DNA of 32,075 nucleotides. Origin: Gnetum montanum (taxonomy: Eukaryota > Streptophyta > Gnetopsida > Gnetales > Gnetaceae). The stretch spans positions 133,034 through 165,108 of the forward strand of contig MNCI01002244.1 of NCBI GenBank assembly GCA_015680685.1, read 5' to 3'. Numbering within the stretch: position 1 is the first letter of the stretch; every line of letters begins with the position of its first letter. The notes under the pieces were generated by a model. That model was not told where the DNA came from, did no database searches, and worked only from the letters and a program-made list of their open reading frames with translations. A program made the position numbers and the translations under genes. Shown here piece after piece: positions 12,501 through 22,215 of the stretch.

Positions 12501-13526
12501 TCAAGGATAGCAAGAAAAAAAGCCAAAGAAAACCTTAAAATCGCATGACATCAAATTTTAGCTCTCAGACAGAAGCAACTGCCGAAAAGAACTCATGGAG
12601 AAGACCCTTATTGTTAGATGAGGATAAAAGTTTCAGAAACAAAAAACCATTCATCACTGTTTAAATTACAGAATAGCAAGCTACAAGCAAAACTATAATA
12701 ATGATAATGATAATGATGAGTGTGTGGTTTGTGGGTACCTGGGAATTTCACAGTCATGGGGTTGCCATCTCCACTGGGTATACGCGGAGTCTTCTCTGCC
12801 ATTTTCTGCACAGTTGAAAGAAGAGCTAATGTAGCTGCAACTTCTAGGCGGATAAAATGGATAGCTCTGGTCCTGAACCCATTTTCCAGAATAAAAATCG
12901 CACTGCCTGTAATTCTGCTGCTGCTCTACTAGTTTTTGTTGGTTATTGGAAACATTGAGACGAAACTGATTTTCGTGCTGATGATGTTGCTGCTCTTCTA
13001 GTTTTTGCTTGTTATTGGAAACATTGAGATAAAACTGATCTTTGTTCTGATTTTGCTGGTTATTAGAAACATTTAGAGGAAACTGATCTTTGTACTGATT
13101 ATGCTGCTTCTGCTCCAACTTTTGCTGGTTACTGGAAACCTTGACCAGAAACTGACCTTGGTGCTGATGATGTTGTTGCTCTAGCCTTGGCTGGTTATCG
13201 GAAACATTAAGAATAAACTGATCCGGGTGCTGATGCTGCTGTTGCTCTAGTTTTTGCTGCTTATTAGAAACATTATTAGAAACATTGAGAATAAACTGAT
13301 CTCCTTCGAGATGCTGATGCTGCTCTAGTTTTTGCTTGTTATTGGAAACATTGAAATGAAACTGCTCTTCATGCTCAAGATGCTCCTGATGCTGCTCTAG
13401 GTTTCCCTGGTTATTGGAAAGACTGAAAGGAAAGAAGAAGAAGAAATACAGGAACACCAATGCTAGTAATGCGGAGCCTCCCAACACTGCAAAAAAGGAT
13501 TCCAGATGTCTGTGGAAGCTCCCCAT
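9513..13526 (-). CDS. TBL-family polysaccharide O-acetyltransferase, 5 exons
   Basis: Exons (minus strand): 12739-13526, 11073-11247, 10379-10569, 10029-10184, 9513-9825; together 1623 bases, 540 aa, phases agree at every junction. The fourth intron needs a GC donor. Layout: short cytosolic tail, one membrane anchor (about 11-34), a Q/H/N-rich stem of eight repeats (38-205), then the TBL domain from CDFYSGKWV (209). The DUF231/PC-esterase signatures are present: GDS at 282-284 ([13 protein letters not shown]), FFWAPFLVE in exon 3, and the DxxH pair Asp515/His518 in DCSHWC. Known relatives are Golgi type II proteins that transfer acetyl groups to xylan, mannan or pectin; the C-terminal pattern (SPMH, CYGE, HWC) looks nearest the ESKIMO1/TBL29 xylan group, but I cannot assign a member. 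An in-frame ATG at 13631 exists; the one at 13526 gives the expected short tail before the anchor. Confidence 0.9.
9826..10028 (-). other. TBL intron 4 with apparent GC-AG boundaries
   Basis: Read on the minus strand, exon 4 ends CATCCCAG and the intron begins GCATGG; it ends GCATGCAG before TTCGTATC. Only this donor joins the SPMHP block to SSYQWKKRG in frame, matching the usual TBL order. The next GT downstream is in phase 0 and would break the frame with this acceptor. GC-AG introns are about 1% of plant introns, usually with AG|GCAAG donors, so this is an unusually weak site. Confidence 0.65.
10786..10831. repeat. 23-bp tandem duplication in TBL intron 2
   Basis: Two head-to-tail units starting ATGGACCTGCTCACC lie at 10786-10808 and 10809-10831, with a single G/T difference. 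They sit in the 503-base intron 2 (10570-11072) and do not touch the splice sites. Confidence 0.85.
11461..12690. repeat. Five degenerate ~100-150-bp repeats in TBL intron 1
   Basis: Intron 1 (11248-12738, 1491 bases) holds copies starting near 11461, 11779, 11924, 12384 and 12553. Each opens with a TTTTAGCTTTCAGATAGAAG-like segment, then AACTGCGAAAGAGAACTCATGGA, then TTAGATGAGGATGATAAAAG, then CCAAAAACTATGCATCATC. The third copy is short and worn. A distinct segment with higher GC (about 12016-12375) separates copies 3 and 4. The repeats are read by eye; unit boundaries are approximate. Nothing shows whether they are mobile or came from local duplication. Confidence 0.7.
11640..11690 (+). 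repeat. SINE-like fragment in TBL intron 1
   Basis: AGGTTTGATTCTAGTAGGCA, then TGCTGTATTATAAATT, closely matches the segment at 14655-14692. The GGTTTGATTCT core resembles a tRNA B box. It is too short to define ends. Confidence 0.4.
12693..12722. repeat. AAT/GAT trinucleotide tract at 5' end of TBL intron 1
   Basis: A run of AATAATGATAATGATAATG lies about 20 bases inside the intron from the exon 1 donor. It is a short imperfect microsatellite. Confidence 0.7.
12912..13415 (-). repeat. Coding tandem repeat: eight ~22-aa units in TBL stem
   Basis: The DNA encodes residues 38-205 as eight units of about 16-24 residues with consensus [22 protein letters not shown]. The sixth unit is shorter. 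Asn-Val-Ser sequons occur at 59, 81, 85, 107, 152, 168 and 191; unit 4 has KVS instead. The array falls between the membrane anchor and the catalytic domain, where other TBL proteins have a variable stem. It stays in frame through all units. Confidence 0.9.
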
Positions 13527-14345
13527 GAGAAATGGAGATAATGATGATAGCGATGATGATGTGATCTTTGAATGATCTTTAAAAAAAAACAAGCAAATTA
13601 AGCATTCATGGAGAATAAAATCCTCAATCATTCATGCATGGATGATCTCTGTCTCTATTAAATTTTACCTCTACCAACTACGCTTCTTCAGTTTAGGTGG
13701 ATGGCCTGTATCTCTCTTAATTTATGCAATTTGAGGCGCCCAGTAATTCAAAGTGGGTACAAGGTGCAGTGCCTGTCATGGTGGAAAGACTGGCAGGAAT
13801 GCATCATTATTATTATCTGATTGCCAAAAATTTATGTTTGTTTTTGTATAAATTTCATGTGGGTTTGAGGTGGCAAAACCCAGACTCCGTTATAATAAAC
13901 ATGGTAGTGGTGGCATGGCATTAACAGTTGGATTTTGTTGCGTCTCTGTAGCGTATACTGTTTGTCTTGTGTAGCTCCACCTAAACGTTTTGCCTTTTTA
14001 TCTTTCTCAAAATTGAAAGTTTCTTTCGTTTTAGCTAACAACAATAATAATAAACCAGAATCAAGATGCTGAAGAAAAATGCTGCCAAGAACATCATGGT
14101 GCCACCTAACAATCATGTTTTTGGAGGCACATTGCCAACAACGTTTAGGTAATGCTGACAACCATTTTAACTCAACACGATTAGTTAGTTCTAAAGCTGA
14201 TATTTTAGGTAAAATAACGAACTTAATAATGAAATAACACACGAGCAATAATGTATAGATGTTCTTTAGTGACGTTGACCTAAAACAACTTTCTAACATA
14301 TTTAATTGGAACATGAGAGGGTGTGTTGGAATCCATTCTAATTGG
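13527..14345. other. Upstream region of the TBL gene
   Basis: Contains the presumed promoter and 5' leader of the minus-strand TBL gene. Directly before the ATG is an imperfect GAT/ATC tract (about 13531-13562). No clear TATA box was found; AAATTTAATAGAG on the minus strand (about 13655-13667) is a weak candidate. A 176-codon open frame on the minus strand here (13832-14362) shows no domain or composition typical of a protein and is not called. Confidence 0.45.
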
Positions 14346-14350
14346 AACAT

Positions 14351-14616
14351 GGTATACTTCAAGATACATAGTCCAATTAGAACTTTATAACTTCAGTAAC
14401 AAGAATCAAATTCATGAGTTGGAGTTTCTAAATCAAGCAACTTACCACTAGGCTAACAACTCATTATTTATCTAAAGGCTTAATGCTCATCTTGTTAAGG
14501 CAAGATCTTTAAAGAGTCAATGGATAAAAAAAGCCTAATCTCTTTTGAGTAGTTACACCTAGGCTCAAACCTAGGTTTTACAACTTGAGAAACAAGCACC
14601 TTACCATCACTCCAAA
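14351..14616 (-). mobile_element. tRNA-derived SINE-like sequence, two heads in tandem
   Basis: The minus strand shows TTAGCCTAGTGGTAAG (14441-14457), a good polymerase III A box, followed about 30 bases on by GAATTTGATTCTTG (14400-14413), a B-box-like word, and a body ending near 14351. A second head lies just before it in the same direction: GGTAAGGTGCTTG (about 14596-14610) and CCTAGGTTTGAGCCTAGG (14560-14575). This fits a tRNA-related SINE or two tandem insertions. No poly-A tail or target duplication was found, so ends are approximate. Confidence 0.5.
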
Positions 14617-14640
14617 TGATAGTCTGTAAACATATCAAAT

Positions 14641-14731
14641 ATAGCTTCAAATCATGGGTTTGATTCTAGTACACAATGTTGAGTTATAAAATTATAATTA
14701 GACTATGTATCTTGGGGAGTGCCTATACTAC
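14641..14731 (+). mobile_element. Inverted partial copy of the SINE-like sequence
   Basis: GGGTTTGATTCTAG (14656-14669) and the body at 14683-14714 repeat the neighbouring element on the other strand. The 32-base segment 14683-14714 matches the reverse complement of 14360-14391 at 29 positions. The tRNA-like head upstream of it is poorly preserved. Confidence 0.55.
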
Positions 14732-15120
14732 AATTATTTCAAGGTTCCAACACCTGAAAGAAATAGCTTTAACATAAATATCATCTTATTCATAATATCA
14801 ATTTAACATACTTAAAATTCTAGTCTTGCGCAACCTAATGTAACTCTATAGTGATGAACTTTTAGCCTTGTCAAAGCTTACTAGCTAATAAAGTCTCCTT
14901 CAAGTCTTTGTTTTTGAATTTTTAACTTCAACTTTGACTTGGAAAATTGAGCATATGTCCACCATGAGTGGCAAGGTTACTCGTCATGAAATTTCACCAG
15001 ACCACAAGTTATGGCAAGCCTATGACAAAGTCACCACAACTCATGATACTTGAAACAATGAAAAAATTCAACTACCTTAAACCATAATACACTAAATAAG
15101 TCATGATATTATAGACCATA
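14732..15120. other. Unassigned flank before the plus-strand gypsy LTR
   Basis: About 390 bases of AT-rich sequence with no coding or repeat structure I can support. The last five bases, CCATA (15116-15120), would be the target-site copy if the LTR start is right. Confidence 0.4.
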
Positions 15121-16016
15121 TGATGAAGTGTCAAAGTGTCACGTCGATGGGCCCTTGTTGACGTGGTGTTCCCCTGTCAACAGGGCCATGTCAACATAGC
15201 GTTTGCTGCGTTAATGAGGCCCTATCAACACAGCTCCACAATAAAGTCTATAAATAGACTCACCCACCATGTTTAGCGGATGTCTTGTCATAGTTGTAGC
15301 AGAGCTCTTGTAGTTTTGTCATTTGAAAGTTAGAATATTTTTCTGAGTGCCCGTAGTAAGAGTCAGAAAATGTATGGATCTTTATTCAAGCATTGATGCA
15401 CCTGAGCATAGCAGTGTGAACAACAATAAAGATGAGCTTTTGATAAACCTTGTAGCACTTGAAAATAGATTAATTATTTATTTTGTGCATTTAATGTTGT
15501 AAGTAATTTCCTTTAATGCTTTAGGTAATTAAATAATCAACTAGGCTAAACTAAGCTAGATTAAGTAGTGATTAATTAAGCACATAAGTACAACTACTTC
15601 AAGCATATGCTTGGTGCTTGGTAATCCCAATAACAATTAACGTTTAGTAACCTAGTAGTGCTAACCATGTTCAGGATGTATACGGCAAGTGGGATCGGAT
15701 ACCTATGTTAGAATTAGTCAAGTGTAGCTAGTTAGATTAAGTTAGCAACTAAGTTACTTCATTCCCTCAATCCTTTATTTTAAGCACCCAAAACATAAAA
15801 CATAAAAAATAATAAAAATCATATGCCTTGATTACACTTAATCATACCTTTGCATGTCACAAGTGTAATTGGGAAGACAACAAATGATTATTAGGGCAAG
15901 TTCAATTCCTAGAGACTAGTGTACCAGAAGACATAGAGTCCACTGAATTCAACTAGATCGCATGTGAACACTTAGTTATTCATATGGTTGAACGTAGGGG
16001 TACTCACTGTTCATCA
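15121..16016 (+). repeat. 5' LTR, family B copy 1
   Basis: Starts TGATGAAG and ends GTTCATCA directly before the PBS (896 bases). A TATA box, CTATAAATAG, lies at 15248-15257. Upstream of it (about 15145-15235) repeated GGCCC/GTCAAC modules form inverted pairs, such as GGCCCTTGTTGAC and GTCAACAGGGCC. Downstream blocks such as GAGCTCTTGTAGTTTT and CAATAAAGATGAGCTTTTGA match the LTR at 26431-27337 on the opposite strand. Confidence 0.8.
15249..15256 (+). promoter_or_regulatory. LTR TATA box (family B copy 1)
   Basis: TATAAATA, about 130 bases into the LTR. The corresponding site recurs as CTATAAATAC in the minus-strand copy at 27204-27211, supporting it as the U3 core promoter. Confidence 0.65.
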
Positions 16017-16017
16017 T

Positions 16018-16035
16018 TGGCATTGTTGCTAGGGA
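16018..16035 (+). other. Primer-binding site, tRNA-Asp type
   Basis: TGGCATTGTTGCTAGGGA begins two bases after the LTR. Against TGGCGCCGTTGCCGGGGA, the complement of the plant tRNA-Asp 3' end, the four or five differences are all C-to-T or G-to-A, as expected from decay of methylated cytosines. Confidence 0.75.
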
Positions 16036-16171
16036 AATTTTTTTATTTGAAACATGCGCTATCTAGGTATAATGAAAATCTTTAACATCATTGGACAAAC
16101 CCTAAGGTCAAAATCATTCTAAAAATAAATATAATAATTTAAGCATATTGATAACTTATTTTTATTGTAGA

Positions 16172-17960
16172 ATGTCTTCTTCTCACAAGTGTGATGATAC
16201 TAAACCACTAGTGCCTCAAGAATGCAAGCTGGTATATACTCATATAGATGAGTATGTGCCTGACTTCACCTTCATCCTGCACCAAGATGAACAATCGCAA
16301 TGGCAAGATATGACGAGCAACATTGTACTGCCTCTCGATCAATCTGTGCCTGGGATGCTACCCAAAACTCTTAGGAGGTTGGGAATCCAAGATCTTCAAG
16401 AAGAGTACGTTGTGCATGCCTATGAGTACTGGGACTACCGTACCACTGAAACACAACACATGAGAGATCAACACCAAGAGAAGCACCATGAGGCTATGAA
16501 AGGGAAACAGTTCACCAATCCCTTGTTCCTACTTAACCAAAATGATAATGAGGATCCTCCCTTTGGGGGTTTTCAACATGTAGATTCTCCAACCTTTGAT
16601 ATTGTTGATGGGGACTTGAACCTAAAGTTACCATTCACTATCAACAATCGAGGCTCAGACAAAAGTGGGAGTCCAAGCAAGGGCTTAGGCAAGCATTAGG
16701 ATGATAAGAAAGCTAATGAACGTGGCCATGAAAAGCGTAGATGAGGTGGAAAACACCATGGTGGTGGCAGTCCTCCTCCTTCACCCTCTTCATTTGCTTC
16801 TTCTTCTTCGTCTTCTATTTCTAATAGACATCATCGAAAGGACAACTGTGATGAAGGTGAACAACAAGACAATAATGATCATCAAGCCTACCATAAATGA
16901 AGGGGTAGCAAAGGACATCATAGGCATTATCAAAATAATGATGATGATGAGCCTTTACTAGCAACTTGAAGTATGTTGAATATTGTAAAGGTAGTGAAAA
17001 TTCCAACCAGGCATGTGCAAGATAGTTCGATCAAGCTACTTGACCTGAATAATATTCCTAGATTTGAGGGGGGATATAACTTTGATCTACAAACGCATCA
17101 TCAAGCCTTTCATGATGCTTGTGCCTTACAAAATATTGAAAATGATTGGTAGAAATTAAAGCTATTTCCTAGGACACTCATCAAGGAATCTAAAGGCTAG
17201 TATTAATCCTTGGAGCTGGAATCCATCCGCATGTGGAGTATAATGCTAGAGTTGTTCAATGATAAATACTAGACATACTCCTGAGTGTCTAATCTAAGAA
17301 GGTAGATCCAAGGATAAAAGCAAGGAATACATGAACCCTTGGACACCACCATGGGTAGATACTATTCTCTCATACACTGATGCCCTAGTCATGGTTATTC
17401 TCAGTGGGAACAACTTTGCCACATCATAGATGGACTTATAGTAGAAACAAAAGGAACTCCTGGGGTTTATGCCCAAGGAAGACTATCAAAACTTAAAATC
17501 CATTAAATCCAAAGGTTGATAGAGCATGTAGTAAAAGAAGAAGAAGAGTTGAGGAAATGAGAAAGTGCTAAGAAATATAATAGGGATCCTTCCATTAGAA
17601 AAAGAGAGGTCCAATTTTGCAACAACAAACAGGAGTCATCACTTGATGAGGTGGTGAATAGAAAGACCTTGTTGATCCAAAATTCTATGTCTAAAATTTT
17701 AGCCAAGGTAGATAAAATGTGGGATTCATTAGATGAAAAATTGCAAACTGCTCTAAAGATCACAGAAGAATCAAGAGAGCAAAGTAGTAATCATAACCAC
17801 AAGAGGCGGATAGAAGTTGAACATGCCTACCAAGGGGGTAAGGGTAAAGCTACTACAATAGAAGAAGTTGTGGAGACAAAATCAGATAATGATGGCGAGT
17901 GTGACATCTGCCAATACAAAAATCCTAAAGGATGTTGCCCTATTGTGTTACACTTGTAGG
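16172..17960 (+). pseudogene. Gypsy gag (broken)
   Basis: The first part is open from the ATG at 16172 (MSSSHKCDD) to 16699, about 175 codons, including the VYTHIDEYVPDFTF segment seen in the other gag copies. A Ser/His/Asp-rich linker follows in a shifted frame (16701-16960), ending DDDEPLLAT. The capsid core begins LDLNNIPRFEGGY (about 17039) and continues through HEPLDTTMGRYY (about 17330) to KVDKMWDSLDEKL (about 17710) and CDICQ (17912), a possible worn zinc knuckle. At least ten stops and frame changes interrupt it. The Trp/Gln-to-stop pattern suggests C-to-T change. Confidence 0.75.
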
Positions 17961-18660
17961 AGTGTAGGGTGTATGCGTTGAATCCTAGACTGGAAAGAAG
18001 GCAAGCACACTGAAGATTGTCTTATCCTTAAGGCAATCCAAGGTAGTTCCACCAGCAACAACAAGTTTATTATCCAAGTGAAGCTCCACCATAGTCATAT
18101 GAGCAATACTTGTAGTGGAAACACTCATAATCATGGGGGATGCCACCACTAAGGCAACAGTACCCTTATAAGTATCCATATCCATATGGGTACTATGCTT
18201 AGCAACCAATGTCTCCACATGACTCTTCCAATCATGGTTTTTTTCAACATCACCACTACCCTCCAAAGTATCATAAAACTCATTCTCCATCTACTAGAAG
18301 GAAAACCCCATATCCCTATCATCCTTCTCATCCTTCAGCACATGCTCCTCCACCCTCCACCAAATTACCTTCTTCTCCATCTATGCAGGGTAAAATTCCA
18401 CCATAGTTGCAACAACATAACGCTACTAGGGCTATCAACTTACAACTAGCTTTCCAGCCAAATGGTTTGGAACCCAAATCCTGAAAATGATCATTCTTCC
18501 AACCCAATAGTCCAAATTCCTCACAGACTAATGTAGCTGGCTTTCTTGAATCTCCATCATCCTCTAAATCAAATCCTTTTGAAAGCCCTTCAAACAAAAT
18601 GCCTCCTAAGATCTGCACTATCATGTTAACCCACATTGTATATGATTGGATCAAGGTTGG
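17961..18660 (+). pseudogene. Gag-pol linker, P/H/Y-rich (broken)
   Basis: Encodes low-complexity Gln-, Tyr-, His- and Pro-rich sequence in pieces (for example PPPSTKLPSSPS near 18350), with stops between. It has no fold of its own and spans gag to protease. The left element carries a matching segment on the minus strand. Confidence 0.55.
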
Positions 18661-19003
18661 CAACCTTCCCAGGAAAAGATTTGACCTTGGAAGTCCTCTC
18701 CTCTACTTGCAAATCATTGGACATGAGCCATGCAATGCTCTTCTTGATTAAGGTTCTAGTGGCAATCTAATTTTCCATCACATGTACAGAGCATGGAACC
18801 TATCGCTTCTTAAGAAGAGTAATATCCATCTAGAATTGGCAGACCAATCAATCATTATTTCTTTGGAACTTGTAGAGGACATGGTGACCACTGTTTGTGA
18901 GTGGTCCTATCTTACCAATTTTCTAGTGATCAAGGTTGACAACTATAAGGGAGAATTTTCAATTATTATGGGAAGGGCATTTTTGAGCACTGTTGATGAA
19001 TGA
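18661..19003 (+). pseudogene. Retroviral-type aspartic protease (broken)
   Basis: LLYLQIIGHEPCNALLD, then a stop codon exactly where the active-site Ser/Thr stands, then GSSGNLIFHHMY. The second half is open (18782-19003) and ends in the conserved SIIMGRAFLST segment that shapes the C-terminal part of the fold. The protease would process the Gag-Pol chain. The lost active-site codon makes it inactive. Confidence 0.7.
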
Positions 19004-19640
19004 ATGGACATCATATATCTCTCCTTGGAAATTTGCAAGGAGAATGAATTTGGAAAGATCAAGAAGATGACAGTTCTATGCATCGCGCACAGTGATACCA
19101 AGTGAAATTTTATGCAAAAACTCTAGTCTATCAAGAGCACATCCATCAAAGCATGTAGATATTATGTAGATGAATCTAAAATTCAAGGATGCCTATACGT
19201 AGTACACACAAAATAGGAGGGCACCCAATGGCTGACAGATGATCTTGGGAATAGCACACTTTGCATGGAACCTGTTGACAGTTTGACATGTGCCTATATT
19301 GAAAGCATTGATAAACCAAAGCAATTTCATCACCAACTCAATGAGAATGCAAATGATGATACCTATTGGGGAGAGTTGCAAATCCCTAAAAATTTTAAAC
19401 AAAAGCCCTTAAAGTTGAAAACTCTACCTACTAGCATGGAATATGCATTTTTGACAAATGGCAAGTTAGTAATAATTAATGTCAATCTTTCTCATGAATA
19501 GAAATAGATGTTATTGAAGGTGATCAAAAAATGGCCAACAACCTTTTCCTAGTCATATCCCAAACTCACTAAAATTAATCCACAAATATGCTAGCACTAC
19601 ATTTATACTAATCTATCAATGAAGCCAAGGAGGTAACCAC
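19004..19640 (+). pseudogene. Protease-RT spacer (broken)
   Basis: Only one sizeable open part remains (19265-19501, 78 codons), containing the YWGELQIPKNFKQKPLKLK segment typical of the stretch just before reverse transcriptase in this gypsy group. Its own role is not known. Confidence 0.45.
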
Positions 19641-20480
19641 AATGGTGGTTGAACACAAATTTGAATCAGATCATCAAAGAGGAGATTGAGCAACTTTTCA
19701 AGGCAAGGTTTATCTACCCCATTGCAGATAGTAAGTGGGTCAGCCCACTTGTGATAGTACCAAAGAAAGGTGGTAAATGACAGGTTTGTATTAACTTTAG
19801 GCTGTTAAACATGAAAATATTTAAAGATCATTTTCTATTGTCATTTGTTGATTAGGTGTTGGAAACCATATCTAGGCATTGCTATTAGAGTTTTCTAGAT
19901 GGTTATAGTGGCTATAACCAAACCCAGATTGCATTGGAAGATTAGGCCTTAATAACATTCATGAGTCCCTGGGGAAATTTTGCATATCAAAAGATGCATT
20001 TGGGTGTATGCAATGCTCCTGCCACTTTCCAATGCCTAGTCTCAAACATATTTTAGCAACAAATTGGTAGCAAAGTGAAATTCTTTATGGATGACTTATC
20101 CACTTACGACACTACATTCAAGCAAGCCTTGGACCACCTTTAGCAAGTGCTTAAAAGCTATGTGGAGACAAATCTTGGCTCAATTGGTAGAAGAACCATT
20201 TGATGGTATAGGAGGGCATTATACTAGAGCACTTAATTTCTTAGGCAGGGATTGATGTGGAACCTGAAAAGATAAGGGTCATCCAAGGAATAACTCGCCA
20301 ACCAAAAACCGTTAAAGATGTTCAATCATTCCTTGAACAAATTGGCTAGTACAGGTGATTTATAAATAATTTCTCTAAGATTGAAAAATTGTTGGTCGAG
20401 CTAACAAAAAAAACATGTTCCATTCATCTAAACCAAGGAATAAGAACAAGCTTTCTAGAGCCTCAAGAAAAAGCTCGTAG
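19641..20480 (+). pseudogene. Reverse transcriptase domain (broken)
   Basis: Recognisable in order: EIEQLFKARFIYPIADSKWVSP, VPKKGGK, CINFRLLN, SFLDGYSGYNQ, FAYQKMHLGVCNAPATFQ, and the catalytic FMDDLS at 20081-20098 (the YxDD box; F-M-DD occurs in Tat/Athila-like gypsy lineages). About ten in-frame stops lie between them, mostly at former Gln, Arg or Trp codons. The domain would copy element RNA into DNA. Confidence 0.8.
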
Positions 20481-20885
20481 AGGCTCTAATTCTATGAGCA
20501 CCTAACTGGTCCAGATCATTTCATATCATGATAGAAGCATCTAATTATTCCTTGGGAGTTATGCTTATGCATTTGGATGACCAAAAAATGTCCATATTGT
20601 ATCCATTACGCAAGCTGAAGCATTGTGGGTGCACAACTCAATTATACCACCATAGAGAAAGAACTGATGGTGGTGGTGTTTGCTTCAAAAAAGTTTAGGC
20701 AATATGTGCTTGGATATAAAGTATTTGTGCACACTAACCATAGTGCCATTCGCTTCCTCATGAACAAGCCAATGGTGAGCTCCCATATCATATGGTGGTT
20801 GATGATCTTGCAAGAATTCAATCTTATGATGGTAGATCAAAAGTGGTCTGAGAATGTGATCATTGATTATTTGTCTCAGTTGTGA
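20481..20885 (+). pseudogene. RNase H domain (broken)
   Basis: MIEASNYSLGVM marks the first catalytic region, normally DAS, now EAS. After a frame change the segment 20625-20885 is open and includes YTTIEKELMVVVFASKKFR, the glutamate motif, and HTNHSAIRFL, normally TDH, now TNH. It would remove the RNA strand during reverse transcription. The Asp losses argue for inactivity even without the frameshift. Confidence 0.75.
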
Positions 20886-22215
20886 TGGGATAACAAAGAG
20901 GAGGAGAGTCCACCCTTTGACCAATTTCCTGATGAACTCTTCTTTTCTAGTGCAATAAATGAACAAGTGCCTATAGAACAAAAATGGTATGATGGAATCT
21001 TCACTTATCTTCTCACTCAAGAGATTCCACAAGATCTAGATCATAGGAAGAGACAATAGTTTCTTCATTAGGCTAAATGCTTCATAGAAATCAATAGACA
21101 CCTTTACAAGGTGTGTGCTAATAGCCTGGTTCATTGGTATGTACTTGATGCTAATCAACTTTGCGTTCTCTAGGACTCTCATGATGGTCTGTGTGGAGGC
21201 CAATATGCAAGGAGATGCATGAGTATAAAAATATTGATGGCAAAATACTATTGGCCCACCATCTTCAAGGACGTCCACTAATTTTTCCACTCTTATAAAC
21301 ACTGTCAACAAGATGGTGAGATGACCACACAAATGGAGGATCCTTAATAGTGGATTCATCACTAGAACCCTTTAACATATGGGGCATCGACAACATGGTC
21401 CCATCACACCCATGTCAAATGGAAAATCATATATAATCATTGTCATTGATTATTACACAAAATGGGTAGAAGTAACAATTTTCCTTAATTGTACATCATC
21501 TACCACTACATGGTTTGTAAAACAAAATCTTGTGAACAGGTTTGGGGTGCCACGTGCACTGCTTTCTAACAACAGAACCAATTTTACAAGTGCTACTTTT
21601 TGCAAGCTTATGCAACGCTTGGGGGTTGAACATAAATTAACAACACCCTAGCACCCCCAAGCCAATGGTCAAGCAAAAGTTACCAATAGGGAGATTATGA
21701 AGATCCTATCAAAAGCTATTAGTAAATATAGAAGAGACTAGAGAAAAAAATTAAATGATTCCTTCTGGGCATATCACTCAACATAGAAACTTCATATAGG
21801 CGACTCTCCCTATGAGCTAGTGTATGAAAAATTACCAACTCTACCTATCCAATCCTAGTTTTGTACATTTTCAACAACCTATGACTTGGACCTTGACCTT
21901 GGCCTAGCACAAAAAGAAAGATTAATCAACCTAAATGTGCTAGACGAAAATCGATTAGTGGCCTTATCCTTGAATGAAGTACACAAGGTATTCAACAAAT
22001 AATGACATGACCTAAAAATTAGAAAGATCAAACTTCAACTAGGAGATAAGGTTCTCTACTGGAACCCCACACATGTTCCTCAAAAAACTAAATTCCAAAC
22101 ATTATGGAATGGGCCTTATATAATCGATGAGACCTTTCCTTCTAGGGCCATGATCATATAAAAACTTGAAAGCCCAAACAAGAAGTAGTTTGTCAACATC
22201 CAATAGGTAAAGCCT
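20886..22215 (+). pseudogene. Integrase (broken)
   Basis: A zinc-binding remnant (DSHDGLCGGQYA, about 21175) precedes the core. In the core, VIDYYTKWVE (about 21440) keeps the first Asp; the second site reads SNNRTNFTSATF where SDxGTNF is usual, so the Asp and Gly are lost. HPQANGQAKVTNREIMK (about 21654-21700) keeps the glutamate region. The C-terminal GDKVLYWNPTH and WNGPYII segment near 22045-22120 resembles the GPY/F module. Position after RNase H identifies the gypsy order. Confidence 0.78.

Noticed and set aside
13527-13631. In-frame upstream ATG adding 35 residues to TBL
   Set aside because: The added part is hydrophobic and unlike TBL tails, and the ATG at 13526 gives the usual short tail before the anchor. 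The tract before it looks like a leader with an ATC repeat.
13832-14362. Minus-strand open frame of 176 codons upstream of TBL
   Set aside because: No domain or splice context; it overlaps SINE-like sequence, and its composition is that of AT-rich non-coding DNA.
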